NCBI GenBank assembly: GCA_023393015.1
Contig: JAEWMY010000049.1
Location: 1-33,537, forward strand
Source of the DNA: Spirochaetota bacterium
GTDB taxonomy: Bacteria; Spirochaetota; Spirochaetia; Treponematales; Treponemataceae
Direction: 5' to 3'
DNA: 33,537 bases
Shown: positions 15,699 to 23,063 of the stretch, piece after piece
Layout: each line of letters starts with the position of its first letter
Numbering within the stretch: the first letter of the stretch is position 1
Made by a program: the position numbers and the translations under genes
Notes under the pieces: generated by a model
What the model was told of the DNA's origin: nothing
Database searches by the model: none
The model's input: the letters and a program-made list of their open reading frames with translations, nothing else

Positions 15699-15733
15699 GG
15701 GAGCGGTCCGTCGTGCCGATAATCGCGGTATCT

Positions 15734-15976
15734 ATGACGCTCAACGAACTGTTCGCCCTGTTGCGCTCCGTCCTGCTTTCGCGCGAGGTACTTGTCGTCA
15801 CCGTCGCGATCGCGCTCTATATCAACGTCGTCAACTACATCGTCGGATACCGCAAGCGGCCGAAACGCCGTCTCATGACGAGGAAAAAGGCGGCGCCGAA
15901 ACCGGCGAGCGCGGGAGATGGCGGGGAAGAAGACGGGATCGAGGACGATGACGCGAACGAGGACGAAAAGAAATAA
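15734..15976 (+). CDS. Small single-pass membrane protein with acidic tail
   Basis: An 80-residue protein: an N-terminal amphipathic region, one hydrophobic segment at about 18-38 (REVLVVTVAIALYINVVNYIVGY), a strongly basic stretch (KRPKRRLMTRKK), then an acidic tail (GDGGEEDGIEDDDANEDEKK). By the positive-inside rule the tail should be cytoplasmic. I do not recognise the family. ATG at 15734 is preferred because GATAAT ends ten bases upstream; the frame is open back to 15650, overlapping hisH. The last third is complementary to the 3' end of recQ, so the basic/acidic tail composition must be weighed against this antisense overlap. Confidence 0.55.
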   Translation: MTLNELFALLRSVLLSREVLVVTVAIALYINVVNYIVGYRKRPKRRLMTRKKAAPKPASAGDGGEEDGIEDDDANEDEKK

Positions 15977-17681
15977 GTGATGGTATCCAATACCGGCGCC
16001 TTCGCCCGCCGGGGACGAGTCGTCCCGCCGCGGGCCATCGTCGCGTCTCGCGCAGGACTCCCCGTTTGACGAGTTCCGACGCGGCAGCGGTGAAATCCGC
16101 GGTTCTCCACAGGGCAAGTCCCGGCTCCCCCGTGGCCTCGTCGGTTCCCGCCCTGTTGCCCGCTTCCGCCAGTATCGCCGCCGCCTCGCCTGCCCGGTAG
16201 CGCCCTCCGTTTCTCGAGATAAAATCCCGCAAGAGCCACCCCTCTTCCGATTCGTCCGTAGCCGTCCCCTCGCAGATGTCGCATCCCGAACAGGCGACGC
16301 GCTCCTCTCCCGCTTCGGGTCCCGTCTTGGGATCGCCGAGTTCCGCGAGGAGCGTCTCGCGCCGGCATTCCCCGCCCTCCGCGAGGCGGGTGAGGACGAG
16401 CGAGCGGATACGTTCCTTCGGACGCTTCGCCTCGATTCTTCGACGATCCTCCGGCGACCAAAGGAGCGTCGCCGTCGCCGGTTCCCCGTCGCGACCCCCG
16501 CGGCCGGCCTCCTGCACGTAGGCCTCGACCGTCGGGGGCGGGTCGCGATGTATGACCGTCCGGACGTTTTTCTTGTCGACGCCCATGCCCCACGCGCAGG
16601 TCGCGCAGAGGATCGCCCTCGCGTGCCCGTGAAACCACGACTCGACGTCTGACTTTTCCTCACGGGAGAGGCCGGCGTGATAGAACCGGACGTCGTCGTC
16701 GTTGAGGGTCTCCCCGATGACGCGGGCGCTCCGCTCGGCCCCCGCGCGCGTCGAGCAAAACACGACGGCCGGACGCTCGGCCCGCCGCGTCTCCCTGACG
16801 AGCGGTCCTTCCTTCGAATGGCAGGGGACGACGTGGTAGAAAATGTTCGGCCGATCCGCCCCGCCCCGCACGAGACGCGCCGCCCCGTCGAACAGCACCT
16901 CCGAGACGCGCGCGAGCACGGTCGGGGAGGCGGTCGCGGTGAAGGCGGTACAGGCGGCGGGCTTGAGCTCGCGCGCGATCTCCCCGAGGCCGAGATATGC
17001 CGGGCGGAAGGAGTCACCCCATTCCGAAACGCAATGGGCCTCGTCGATAGCCAGGTGGGATATCCGGCAGGCCGCGATGCGGGAACGTACCTCCCTTCCC
17101 GCGAGCACCTCCGGGTTCGCGATGATGAGTCGGGCGGGTTCCGCCCCGAGCCGACCCTCGAGCCTGTCGTAACAGCGTCTCCGTTCGTCCGCGTCCTGCC
17201 CGCCCCTGAGGATTACCGGGTCAAGGCCCGCTTCCCGAAGCCTGCGCTCCTGGTCGGCCATGAGGGCGAGAAGGGGATACACGACGAGCGTCGGGCCGTC
17301 GAGCAGAAGCGCGGGAAGCTGAAAGCACAGCGACTTTCCCGCGCCCGTCGGAAGGAGGACGATCTGCCTCCCTCTGTACTCCCCGTCCTCGTCCAGCATT
17401 TCGTCGGAAACGCCCGGTTCTTCGGAAACGCCCGGTTCGTCCGAACCGACCGGATCTTCAGGCGCCGGCGACCCGGCGACGTCTTCTCGCCGGGTCGCCG
17501 CTTCGCGAAGGGTCACGTCGCCGCGGGCCGCGGCCGCGTCGAGGACGTTCGCGATGACGAGGCGTTGCCAGGGATACAGATACGGTATACCGAAGACCCT
17601 TGACGCAACCTCGCTGACCGGATCGCGGTCCGCGAGGTTTGCCGGGCCCGATCGTCGCGTGGCCGCCCCCGAATTCCTCAT
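15873..17681 (-). CDS. recQ: RecQ-family ATP-dependent DNA helicase
   Basis: A 3'-5' DNA helicase used in recombinational repair. About 602 residues from ATG at 17681 (TTG at 17699 is an alternative). YLYPWQRLVIANVL is motif 0, LLPTGAGKSLCF Walker A (from about 109), LAIDEAHCVSEWG Walker B, FTATAS motif III, FCSTRAGAERSA motif IV, and VQEAGRGGRDGEP motif VI. The zinc-binding region (CRRET...CSGCDIC) is present; no clear HRDC domain follows. An acidic insertion of about 45 residues with the duplicated unit DEPGVSEEPGVSDE lies between motif 0 and Walker A, where most RecQ proteins have only a few residues. The last 35 residues are basic low complexity and overlap the convergent 80-residue gene by 104 bases. 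Confidence 0.88.
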   Translation of the reverse strand: MRNSGAATRRSGPANLADRDPVSEVASRVFGIPYLYPWQRLVIANVLDAAAARGDVTLREAATRREDVAGSPAPEDPVGSDEPGVSEEPGVSDEMLDEDGEYRGRQIVLLPTGAGKSLCFQLPALLLDGPTLVVYPLLALMADQERRLREAGLDPVILRGGQDADERRRCYDRLEGRLGAEPARLIIANPEVLAGREVRSRIAACRISHLAIDEAHCVSEWGDSFRPAYLGLGEIARELKPAACTAFTATASPTVLARVSEVLFDGAARLVRGGADRPNIFYHVVPCHSKEGPLVRETRRAERPAVVFCSTRAGAERSARVIGETLNDDDVRFYHAGLSREEKSDVESWFHGHARAILCATCAWGMGVDKKNVRTVIHRDPPPTVEAYVQEAGRGGRDGEPATATLLWSPEDRRRIEAKRPKERIRSLVLTRLAEGGECRRETLLAELGDPKTGPEAGEERVACSGCDICEGTATDESEEGWLLRDFISRNGGRYRAGEAAAILAEAGNRAGTDEATGEPGLALWRTADFTAAASELVKRGVLRETRRWPAAGRLVPGGRRRRYWIPSLISFRPRSRHRPRSRLLPRHLPRSPVSAPPFSSS

Positions 17682-17725
17682 GATGTCGATGTGCGTCAAA
17701 ACGGGTTTTGTGGCGATTATTACTA

Positions 17726-17753
17726 TTACTTTCGCCCGGGAATGTGCTATCGT
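17726..17753 (+). promoter_or_regulatory. Candidate extended -10 promoter of the SUMF1-type gene
   Basis: TTACTT (17726-17731), a 16-base spacer and TATCGT (17748-17753) preceded by TG one base upstream (TGC-TATCGT), the extended -10 pattern. The predicted start near 17760 gives a leader of about 57 bases with a small GGGG-N5-CCCC hairpin (17771-17783) and a ten-codon ORF. Confidence 0.5.
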
Positions 17754-17787
17754 AGTTAAGGAATCGATACGGGGCGCGTCCCCGCCA

Positions 17788-17820
17788 ATGAAGAAAAAAG
17801 ACTATCCGGAGTGTTTATGA
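17788..17820 (+). CDS. Ten-codon upstream ORF coupled to the SUMF1-type gene
   Basis: ATG at 17788 encodes MKKKDYPECL and stops at TGA 17818-17820, which overlaps the next ATG (17817) as ATGA. The CGGAG that would serve the main gene lies inside this ORF, so translating the peptide could melt or mask that site. Whether it is translated is unknown; the geometry matches the coupled gene junctions elsewhere in the window. Confidence 0.35.
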   Translation: MKKKDYPECL

Positions 17821-18806
17821 AACGCGATACAGCCAAAAATCTCGTCCACGCGCTCGTGCCGTTGACCCTTCTCGTTATATTTACCCTTTTTATCTGCTTT
17901 CCCTCGGATATCCCCTTCCTGAGCATCAAACCGGCCTCGCACGACGGTATCGGAACCGTTCCTTTTACGGTTTCCGTACCCGTAACGAAGGAAGAAAAAA
18001 AGGGCTTGCTTTCCTTTTCCCTAAAAAAAGTCCCGCCGGGGGTTTCGCCCGCCGGTTGCACTGACATACCCGGCGGCACCGTCGTGACCGCGCCCTATTC
18101 GGTCGGAGAAACCGAGGTAACCGGCGCGCTGTGGGACGCCGTACTCGCGCATCCGGCCGCCGCGCGGTTCGTCTTCACGGGAAAGCAGGTGTACGGTCCG
18201 ACCGCCGACAGCCCCGTCGCGGGTATCTCCTGGCGCGACGCCATCGTCTTTTGCAACGCCCTTTCGGCCGTTCTCGACCTTCCTCCCGTCTATCGCTTCG
18301 CCGAAGGGTCGAAGGTTGACGGTCCGGTAACATCCGTACTTGATCTCGAGGACCTCCGCGACGCCGTCGTCGCGATGCCGAACGCGAACGGCTTCAGGCT
18401 TCCGACCTCGGACGAATGGGAACTCGCCGCGCGGTATATCGACGGTTTGACCTGGACTCCGGGAAGCCACCCGAGCGGCAGCGAGACGCCGTATTACGAG
18501 GATACGCGTTCGTCGCTCTACGCCGTCTTCCAGGCGGATTCCGTCGCGCCCGCGCGCTCGCGCGCCTCGAACAGGCTCGGTATCTACGACATGAGCGGGA
18601 ACGTGTGGGAATGGTGCTTCGATACCTTCGAAGAAAACGCCGGCGCGAAGGACGAAGCCGAGGCCATGCTGGCCGGCAAACGCGTCGTACGCGGCGGAAC
18701 CTGGCTCGGAACCGCCTATCGGCTCCAGATCGGCGGCAAATTCGGAAGCCGCGCCGACATCCTCGAACAGGGGCAGGGTTTCCGTATCGCTCGGAACGGC
18801 TGGTAA
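17817..18806 (+). CDS. SUMF1 / formylglycine-generating-enzyme-type protein, membrane-anchored or secreted
   Basis: A 329-residue protein with an N-terminal hydrophobic segment (about 12-33, LVPLTLLVIFTLFICF), so the domain is extracytoplasmic. The C-terminal 240 residues are a C-type-lectin-like SUMF1 domain: IPGGTVVTAPYSVGETEVTGALWD, PVAGISWRDAIVFCNAL, GFRLPTSDEWELAARY, GIYDMSGNVWEWCFDTF, VVRGGTWLG and the final GFRIARNGW. True formylglycine-generating enzymes use a cysteine pair near the C-terminus that I do not see here, so this is more likely a substrate-binding or structural member, a type common in treponemes. ATG 17817 is used, with CGGAG five bases upstream; GTG 17811 is possible. 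No sulfatase is nearby. Confidence 0.82.
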   Translation: MKRDTAKNLVHALVPLTLLVIFTLFICFPSDIPFLSIKPASHDGIGTVPFTVSVPVTKEEKKGLLSFSLKKVPPGVSPAGCTDIPGGTVVTAPYSVGETEVTGALWDAVLAHPAAARFVFTGKQVYGPTADSPVAGISWRDAIVFCNALSAVLDLPPVYRFAEGSKVDGPVTSVLDLEDLRDAVVAMPNANGFRLPTSDEWELAARYIDGLTWTPGSHPSGSETPYYEDTRSSLYAVFQADSVAPARSRASNRLGIYDMSGNVWEWCFDTFEENAGAKDEAEAMLAGKRVVRGGTWLGTAYRLQIGGKFGSRADILEQGQGFRIARNGW

Positions 18807-18962
18807 GTCTTGGCGGCGGGACTGCCTGCGGACTGACGGCTTGCTGCCTCGCGGTCGGCGATCAGTCGGCTGGCTGACGCCGACGTACTGACGCCCGCCG
18901 GCCGATCCGCGATCAGTCTGCTGGCTGACGCCGACGTACTGACGCCGCTGGCCGATCCTCGA
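18807..18962. repeat. Gene-free region with 50-bp tandem repeat between convergent genes
   Basis: Between the SUMF1-type gene and pepF. Two head-to-tail copies of about 50 bases, 18859-18909 and 18910-18959, share a long identical core (TGGCTGACGCCGACGTACTG and flanks); a third partial copy (CGATCAG, 18960-18966) runs into the pepF stop codon. A 7-bp perfect stem GTCGGCG (18854-18860) / CGCCGAC (18878-18884) spans the first copy. Upstream, shorter related pieces (GGACTGACGGC, CTGCCTCGCGG) suggest older decayed copies. No T run is seen, so there is no classical terminator. Confidence 0.75.
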
Positions 18963-20786
18963 TCAGAGGTCGCGTACGGCCGTCTCCAGTTCGTCCAGTA
19001 TCCGCGCGAAGGCGCGGCACGCGGCCTCGACCGGTTCGGCCGTTTCCATGTCGACCCCCGCGACCTTGAGCGCGTCGATCGGATAGCGCGACCCCCCCGA
19101 CTTCAGGAACGCGAAATAGTCGTCGCGTTCGCGTTTTCCCCCCGCGCACACCCGTTCCGCGAGCGCGAGCGCGGCGGAAATCCCGGTGGAATACTTGTAT
19201 ACGTAAAAGGCGTTGAAAAAGTGCGGTATCCTGAGGCACTCGAGGTCGCTCGTCTTCTCGAGCGCCATCTCCGGACCGAAGTACGCCTCGAGCAAGGCGC
19301 GGTACTCCGCGCGCAACAGGTCGGCCGTGAGCGGCGTTCCCGTCTCGACGAGCTCGTGCGTGCGTTTCTCGTATTCGGCGAACATCGTCTGGCGGTAGAG
19401 CGTCGCGAGTATGTCGCTCGCCCTCGTCGAAAGGAGATACGCCCGCGTGCGCGCGTCGGTCGTCGATTTCATGAGATGCCTGAAGAGGAGTTCCTCGTTG
19501 AAGGTCGACGCGACCTCAGCCTCGAAGATCGTGTAGCCGTAGGAGAGAAAGGGGTTGTTGCGCGCCGAGTAATGGCTGTGCATCGAGTGCCCGCCCTCGT
19601 GGGCGAGCGTAAAGACGTCGCGCAGAACCTCGTCCTTGTAGTTCATCAGTATGAAGGGGTAGCCCTCGTAACCGCCCGAGGAAAAGGCCCCGGATCTCTT
19701 GCCCTTGTTCTCGTATTTGTCGACCCAGCCGCCGAGGAGTCCCGCGCGCAGGGTGGAGACGTATTCCTCGCCGAGGGGGGAGAGCGCCCCGGCGACGAGA
19801 TCGACGGCCTCCGCGTAGGGCGTGACGCGCTTAGCGTCGGGCACGAGGGGGACGTAGACGTCGTAGTGCCGGAGCTCGCCGACGCCGAGGACGCGCTTGC
19901 GGAGCGCGTAATAGCGGTGTAGGTCGCCGAGGTTCGACCGGACGGTCGAGACGAGGTTGTCGTATACCGACTCGCTCACGCGGTCTGGAAAGAGCTCCAT
20001 CGCCCGCGCCGAGGCGTAACCGCGGATGCGCGCCCGGGCGACGTCCTGGTTTACGCTGCCCGCGTAGCAGGCGGCGAGGGTGTTCTTGTGCGCGTCGAAG
20101 CCCGCGTAGAACTTGTCGTAGGCCTCCTTTCGTACCGCCCTGTCGGGGTTCTCGAGAAAGCGCGACCAGGTCGATTGCGTGACGGGTTCGGGTCCGTTTC
20201 CAGCGTCGACGGTGCCGAACTCGAGATCGACGTTCGTCAGGACCGAGAAGGCGTTCCCCGCCGTCTGGGACGATTCGGTCAGGAGGGCGAGAATTCGTTC
20301 CTCGCGCTCGGAAAGTACGTACGGTTTCATCCTGAGGAGCTTTTCAAGGAATACGCGATAGTCGGCGAACCTCGCGCCGTCGACGGATATCCATTCGGCG
20401 ATCCTGCCCTCGGGAATGGCCTGTATCGCCGGGACGAGCCAGCTCGTTTCCGCCTCGAAGGCGCTCGTCGCCATCATGTACCGCCCGACGCGGTCGAGAT
20501 TGGAGGAGTCTCCCTCGTCTTCCGACTTTTTGAGGAAGGCGTAATTGCCGAGCCTTTCGGCCAGCCGTTGGGCCGCGCTCCATTCGTCGAGAACCCCCGC
20601 GAGGTCCCCCGCGGCGGCCGCGTTCGCGTTCGCGAGGCGTTCCCGGTACGCGTTGACCGGCCCGTTCATCGCCGAGAAGCGCGCGAGGTCCGCGTTCCAC
20701 GATTCGTCTCCCGAATAGAGCGTTTCGACCTTCCATTTATCGTCCGACGGGACCTCGTCCCGCGCGGGAATGCTTGTTTGTTTCAT
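18963..20786 (-). CDS. pepF: Oligoendopeptidase F (M3 family)
   Basis: Zinc metallopeptidase that cleaves oligopeptides in the cytoplasm; 607 residues, the usual PepF length. The zinc site is LAHEGGHSMHSHYS (His396, Glu397, His400), with the third ligand expected in YGYTIFEAEVASTFNEELL. YRQTMFAEYEKRTHE and the C-terminal SGGSRYPIDALKVAGVDM are typical of the family. No signal peptide is present. The start is ATG 20786: TATCTT (20798-20793) ends six bases upstream with TTGCTC at an 18-base spacing, and there is no Shine-Dalgarno. The open frame extends to 20822, but that would place the start upstream of this promoter. It is divergent from the MFS-HEAT gene, 24 bases away. Confidence 0.93.
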   Translation of the reverse strand: MKQTSIPARDEVPSDDKWKVETLYSGDESWNADLARFSAMNGPVNAYRERLANANAAAAGDLAGVLDEWSAAQRLAERLGNYAFLKKSEDEGDSSNLDRVGRYMMATSAFEAETSWLVPAIQAIPEGRIAEWISVDGARFADYRVFLEKLLRMKPYVLSEREERILALLTESSQTAGNAFSVLTNVDLEFGTVDAGNGPEPVTQSTWSRFLENPDRAVRKEAYDKFYAGFDAHKNTLAACYAGSVNQDVARARIRGYASARAMELFPDRVSESVYDNLVSTVRSNLGDLHRYYALRKRVLGVGELRHYDVYVPLVPDAKRVTPYAEAVDLVAGALSPLGEEYVSTLRAGLLGGWVDKYENKGKRSGAFSSGGYEGYPFILMNYKDEVLRDVFTLAHEGGHSMHSHYSARNNPFLSYGYTIFEAEVASTFNEELLFRHLMKSTTDARTRAYLLSTRASDILATLYRQTMFAEYEKRTHELVETGTPLTADLLRAEYRALLEAYFGPEMALEKTSDLECLRIPHFFNAFYVYKYSTGISAALALAERVCAGGKRERDDYFAFLKSGGSRYPIDALKVAGVDMETAEPVEAACRAFARILDELETAVRDL

Positions 20787-20822
20787 GACGAGAAGATACA
20801 ATACAAAGGGATGAGTGAGCAA
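20774..20822. promoter_or_regulatory. Overlapping divergent promoters for pepF and the MFS-HEAT gene
   Basis: Plus strand: TTGTTT (20774-20779), 17 bases, TACAAT (20797-20802), eight bases before ATG 20811. Minus strand: TTGCTC (20822-20817), 18 bases, TATCTT (20798-20793), six bases before ATG 20786. The -10 boxes overlap at 20797-20798, and each -35 lies inside the coding sequence of the other gene. Both transcripts should be leaderless or nearly so. Confidence 0.7.
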
Positions 20823-23039
20823 CTGTCATCGTACCGGATCAAGCGGGGTCGCAGGGTCTTCAACTCGTACAGCGCGGTCAATTCCTTTTCGTTCGCCCTC
20901 GTTACCGGGAATACGGTCACGCTGTACGCGATGTCCCTCGGGGCGTCGAGCACGGTGGTGGGGCTCCTCGGCGCGTTCATGTATCTTTCGTTTTTCGCGA
21001 TTCCCCTGGGAAAGCGCGGAGTCGCGCGTTCCGGCCTCGTGAGGACCTTCGCGACGAACTGGATGCTGCGCAACTGGTCCCTCGTTCCCCTTCTCGCGAT
21101 TCCCTATCTGGTTGCCGCGCGGCTCCCGGGCGTCGCGATCCTCGTTCTCGTCGCGGGCGTTTTTTCCTTCAACCTGTTCAGGGGCGTCGGCCTGATCGCG
21201 AACAACCCGGTGATAGGCATGCTCGCGCCCGGCAAGGACCGGGGCGAGTATATCGTGCGCCTTTCGCTCATCAACAACGCCACCGCGCTGCTCGCGACGC
21301 TCTTTCTCGGCTTTCTCCTCACGCGAAACGAGGGTATCGAGACGTACAACCTCGTCGTGCTTATCGGTATCGTGACCGGCGTCGCGGCCTCTGCGCTCCT
21401 GTTCAAGCTTCCCGAAGCCCCGGCTACGCCCCCGCTCGGGGACGCCGCGAAATCAACGATGTTCGCCTGCGCGCGCGAGGCCGTACGCGAGGAGAACTTC
21501 CGCCGTTTTGTCGCGAGCTACCTCGTCATCGGCCTCGGCATCGGCATGGCGCGGCCGTTCATCGCCGTGTACTGCAAGGCCGTCTACGGCCAGGGGGACG
21601 GAGTCGTCGCGATCCTCACGGTGTTTTCGAGTCTCGGCGCGCTCGCGATGGGAGCTGTCATGCGCCTCGTCATCGACCGGCTCGGCGCCCGGCCGATGTA
21701 CATAATATTCGCGTCGATCACTCTCGCGAGCCTCGTGCCCGCGATCGTCTCGCCGGGTATCGGCTCGGCCGTTTTCCCGTTCGTCTTTCTCGCGCTTCTT
21801 TCGGCCGTCACGAACATGGGTTTCGCCGGCCAGGAAAGCGCCGCCCAGACGTATTTCTTCGCCATGGTCCCGAAGGATCGCATTCTCGACCTCAGTATGG
21901 TCTACTACTTCATCCTCGGCGGGACCGGGGCCGCCGGCGCCGTGATGGGCGGGACCTTTCTCGATTTCCTCTCCTCTCTCGGACTTTCTCACGCCGCGTC
22001 GTTCCGCGTCTTTTTCCTGGTATGCGTCTGTCTCGTCGCCTGGGGGACGCGCGTCCAGCGCGGGCTTCTCGACATGGGAAGCTACCCGGTCAGGGATACG
22101 CTCGCCGTCCTCTTCTCGCCGCGCGACATGCGCGCGCTCACGCTGTTGCGCAAACTGGACGCGAACGAGGATCCCGACGAGGAAGCCGACATAATAGCAG
22201 AGCTCGGGGAGATCGCCTCGACGGTCTCGGCGGAGGAACTGCTCGCCCGGCTCGCCTCGCCGCGGTTCGCCGTGCGCTACGAGGCGCTCCAGTCCGTCTC
22301 CTCGCTCGAGCGGCTCACGGGCAGGGTTCGCGACGCCCTGCTCGCCGAGTTGAAGACGGGTGAGTTCTCGACCGCCGCCCTCGCGGCGCGCCTTCTGGGG
22401 CAGTTTCGCGCGCAGCAGGCCGTCACGCCCCTTCGGGAAGCCCTGAAAAGCCGGGACTATCGGCTCGCCGGCGAGGCCATGCTCGCGCTCGCGAACCTCT
22501 CGGACGCCCGCGGCCAGTTCATGGTCAGCGATGTGCTGTTGGCTACCGACAATCCCTTCATGCTCGTCCGCGGCATCCAGGCGATGGAGGTGTACGGTTC
22601 CACGGCGTCCATCCCGATCCTCCTCGACCTGCTCCGTAACGAGGCCCTTCCCGAGCATATCGCCGACGAGACGATACTGACGCTGGCGACGCTCATGCTC
22701 GTGCCGAAGAAATTCTACTACGCGTTCGGCGACTTCGTGCGCGAGCGGAAACGCGCCGGCATGATACTGCTCGACGCCATCGAGGAGGCCTTTTCCCGGT
22801 CGAAACGGAGCGACCCTTCCCTCCGCGGAATCGCGCACGATTTCATGAGCGATCACGCCCAGGACGGCCCGTTCGTGCGCTGGTTGCTCGACTTCGGAAA
22901 GGGGCGGACGGGCGTGTACTCGGCCCTGCTCGTCAGCGTCGCCCTCGATTCCGATCTCAATCGCCTCGAGGCCTTCAGGTTTTTCCTCTGTTTTTGGGCG
23001 GTCTCCCTTTTCGAGAAACCGGCCCTTATTGAAAAGTAA
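20811..23039 (+). CDS. MFS transporter fused to a C-terminal HEAT-like repeat domain
   Basis: A 742-residue protein. Residues 1 to about 430 are a major-facilitator membrane domain with about twelve hydrophobic segments (LYAMSLGASSTVVGLLGAF early; VVAILTVFSSLGALAMGAVM and MYIIFASITLASLVPAIV in the second half). After the last segment a long soluble region (about 440-700) has alternating helices with alanine/leucine spacing typical of HEAT or PBS-lyase repeats: LASPRFAVRYEALQSVSSL, STAALAARLLGQFRAQQAV, SRDYRLAGEAMLALANLSD, NPFMLVRGIQAMEVYGS. The substrate is unknown; the cytoplasmic helical tail suggests a partner or regulatory surface. ATG 20811 fits the promoter; the frame is open much further upstream, but that part is antisense to pepF. 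Confidence 0.8.
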   Translation: MSEQLSSYRIKRGRRVFNSYSAVNSFSFALVTGNTVTLYAMSLGASSTVVGLLGAFMYLSFFAIPLGKRGVARSGLVRTFATNWMLRNWSLVPLLAIPYLVAARLPGVAILVLVAGVFSFNLFRGVGLIANNPVIGMLAPGKDRGEYIVRLSLINNATALLATLFLGFLLTRNEGIETYNLVVLIGIVTGVAASALLFKLPEAPATPPLGDAAKSTMFACAREAVREENFRRFVASYLVIGLGIGMARPFIAVYCKAVYGQGDGVVAILTVFSSLGALAMGAVMRLVIDRLGARPMYIIFASITLASLVPAIVSPGIGSAVFPFVFLALLSAVTNMGFAGQESAAQTYFFAMVPKDRILDLSMVYYFILGGTGAAGAVMGGTFLDFLSSLGLSHAASFRVFFLVCVCLVAWGTRVQRGLLDMGSYPVRDTLAVLFSPRDMRALTLLRKLDANEDPDEEADIIAELGEIASTVSAEELLARLASPRFAVRYEALQSVSSLERLTGRVRDALLAELKTGEFSTAALAARLLGQFRAQQAVTPLREALKSRDYRLAGEAMLALANLSDARGQFMVSDVLLATDNPFMLVRGIQAMEVYGSTASIPILLDLLRNEALPEHIADETILTLATLMLVPKKFYYAFGDFVRERKRAGMILLDAIEEAFSRSKRSDPSLRGIAHDFMSDHAQDGPFVRWLLDFGKGRTGVYSALLVSVALDSDLNRLEAFRFFLCFWAVSLFEKPALIEK

Positions 23040-23057
23040 GGTGCGATAGGGTATTCT
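23029..23057 (+). promoter_or_regulatory. Promoter of the SH3-like lipoprotein gene
   Basis: TTGAAA (23029-23034), exactly 17 bases, TATTCT (23052-23057), then six bases to ATG 23064, so the predicted start is the A of the ATG. The -35 overlaps the last codons of the preceding gene. This transcript could continue through ABC-F, galE and beyond. Confidence 0.78.
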
Positions 23058-23063
23058 GAGGCC

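Noticed and set aside
18859..18966. CRISPR array
   Set aside because: The copies are head to tail without unique spacers and no cas gene is near.
20088..20810. N-terminal extension of the MFS-HEAT protein
   Set aside because: The frame is open, but it is antisense to pepF, low complexity, and upstream of the promoter and ATG at 20811.
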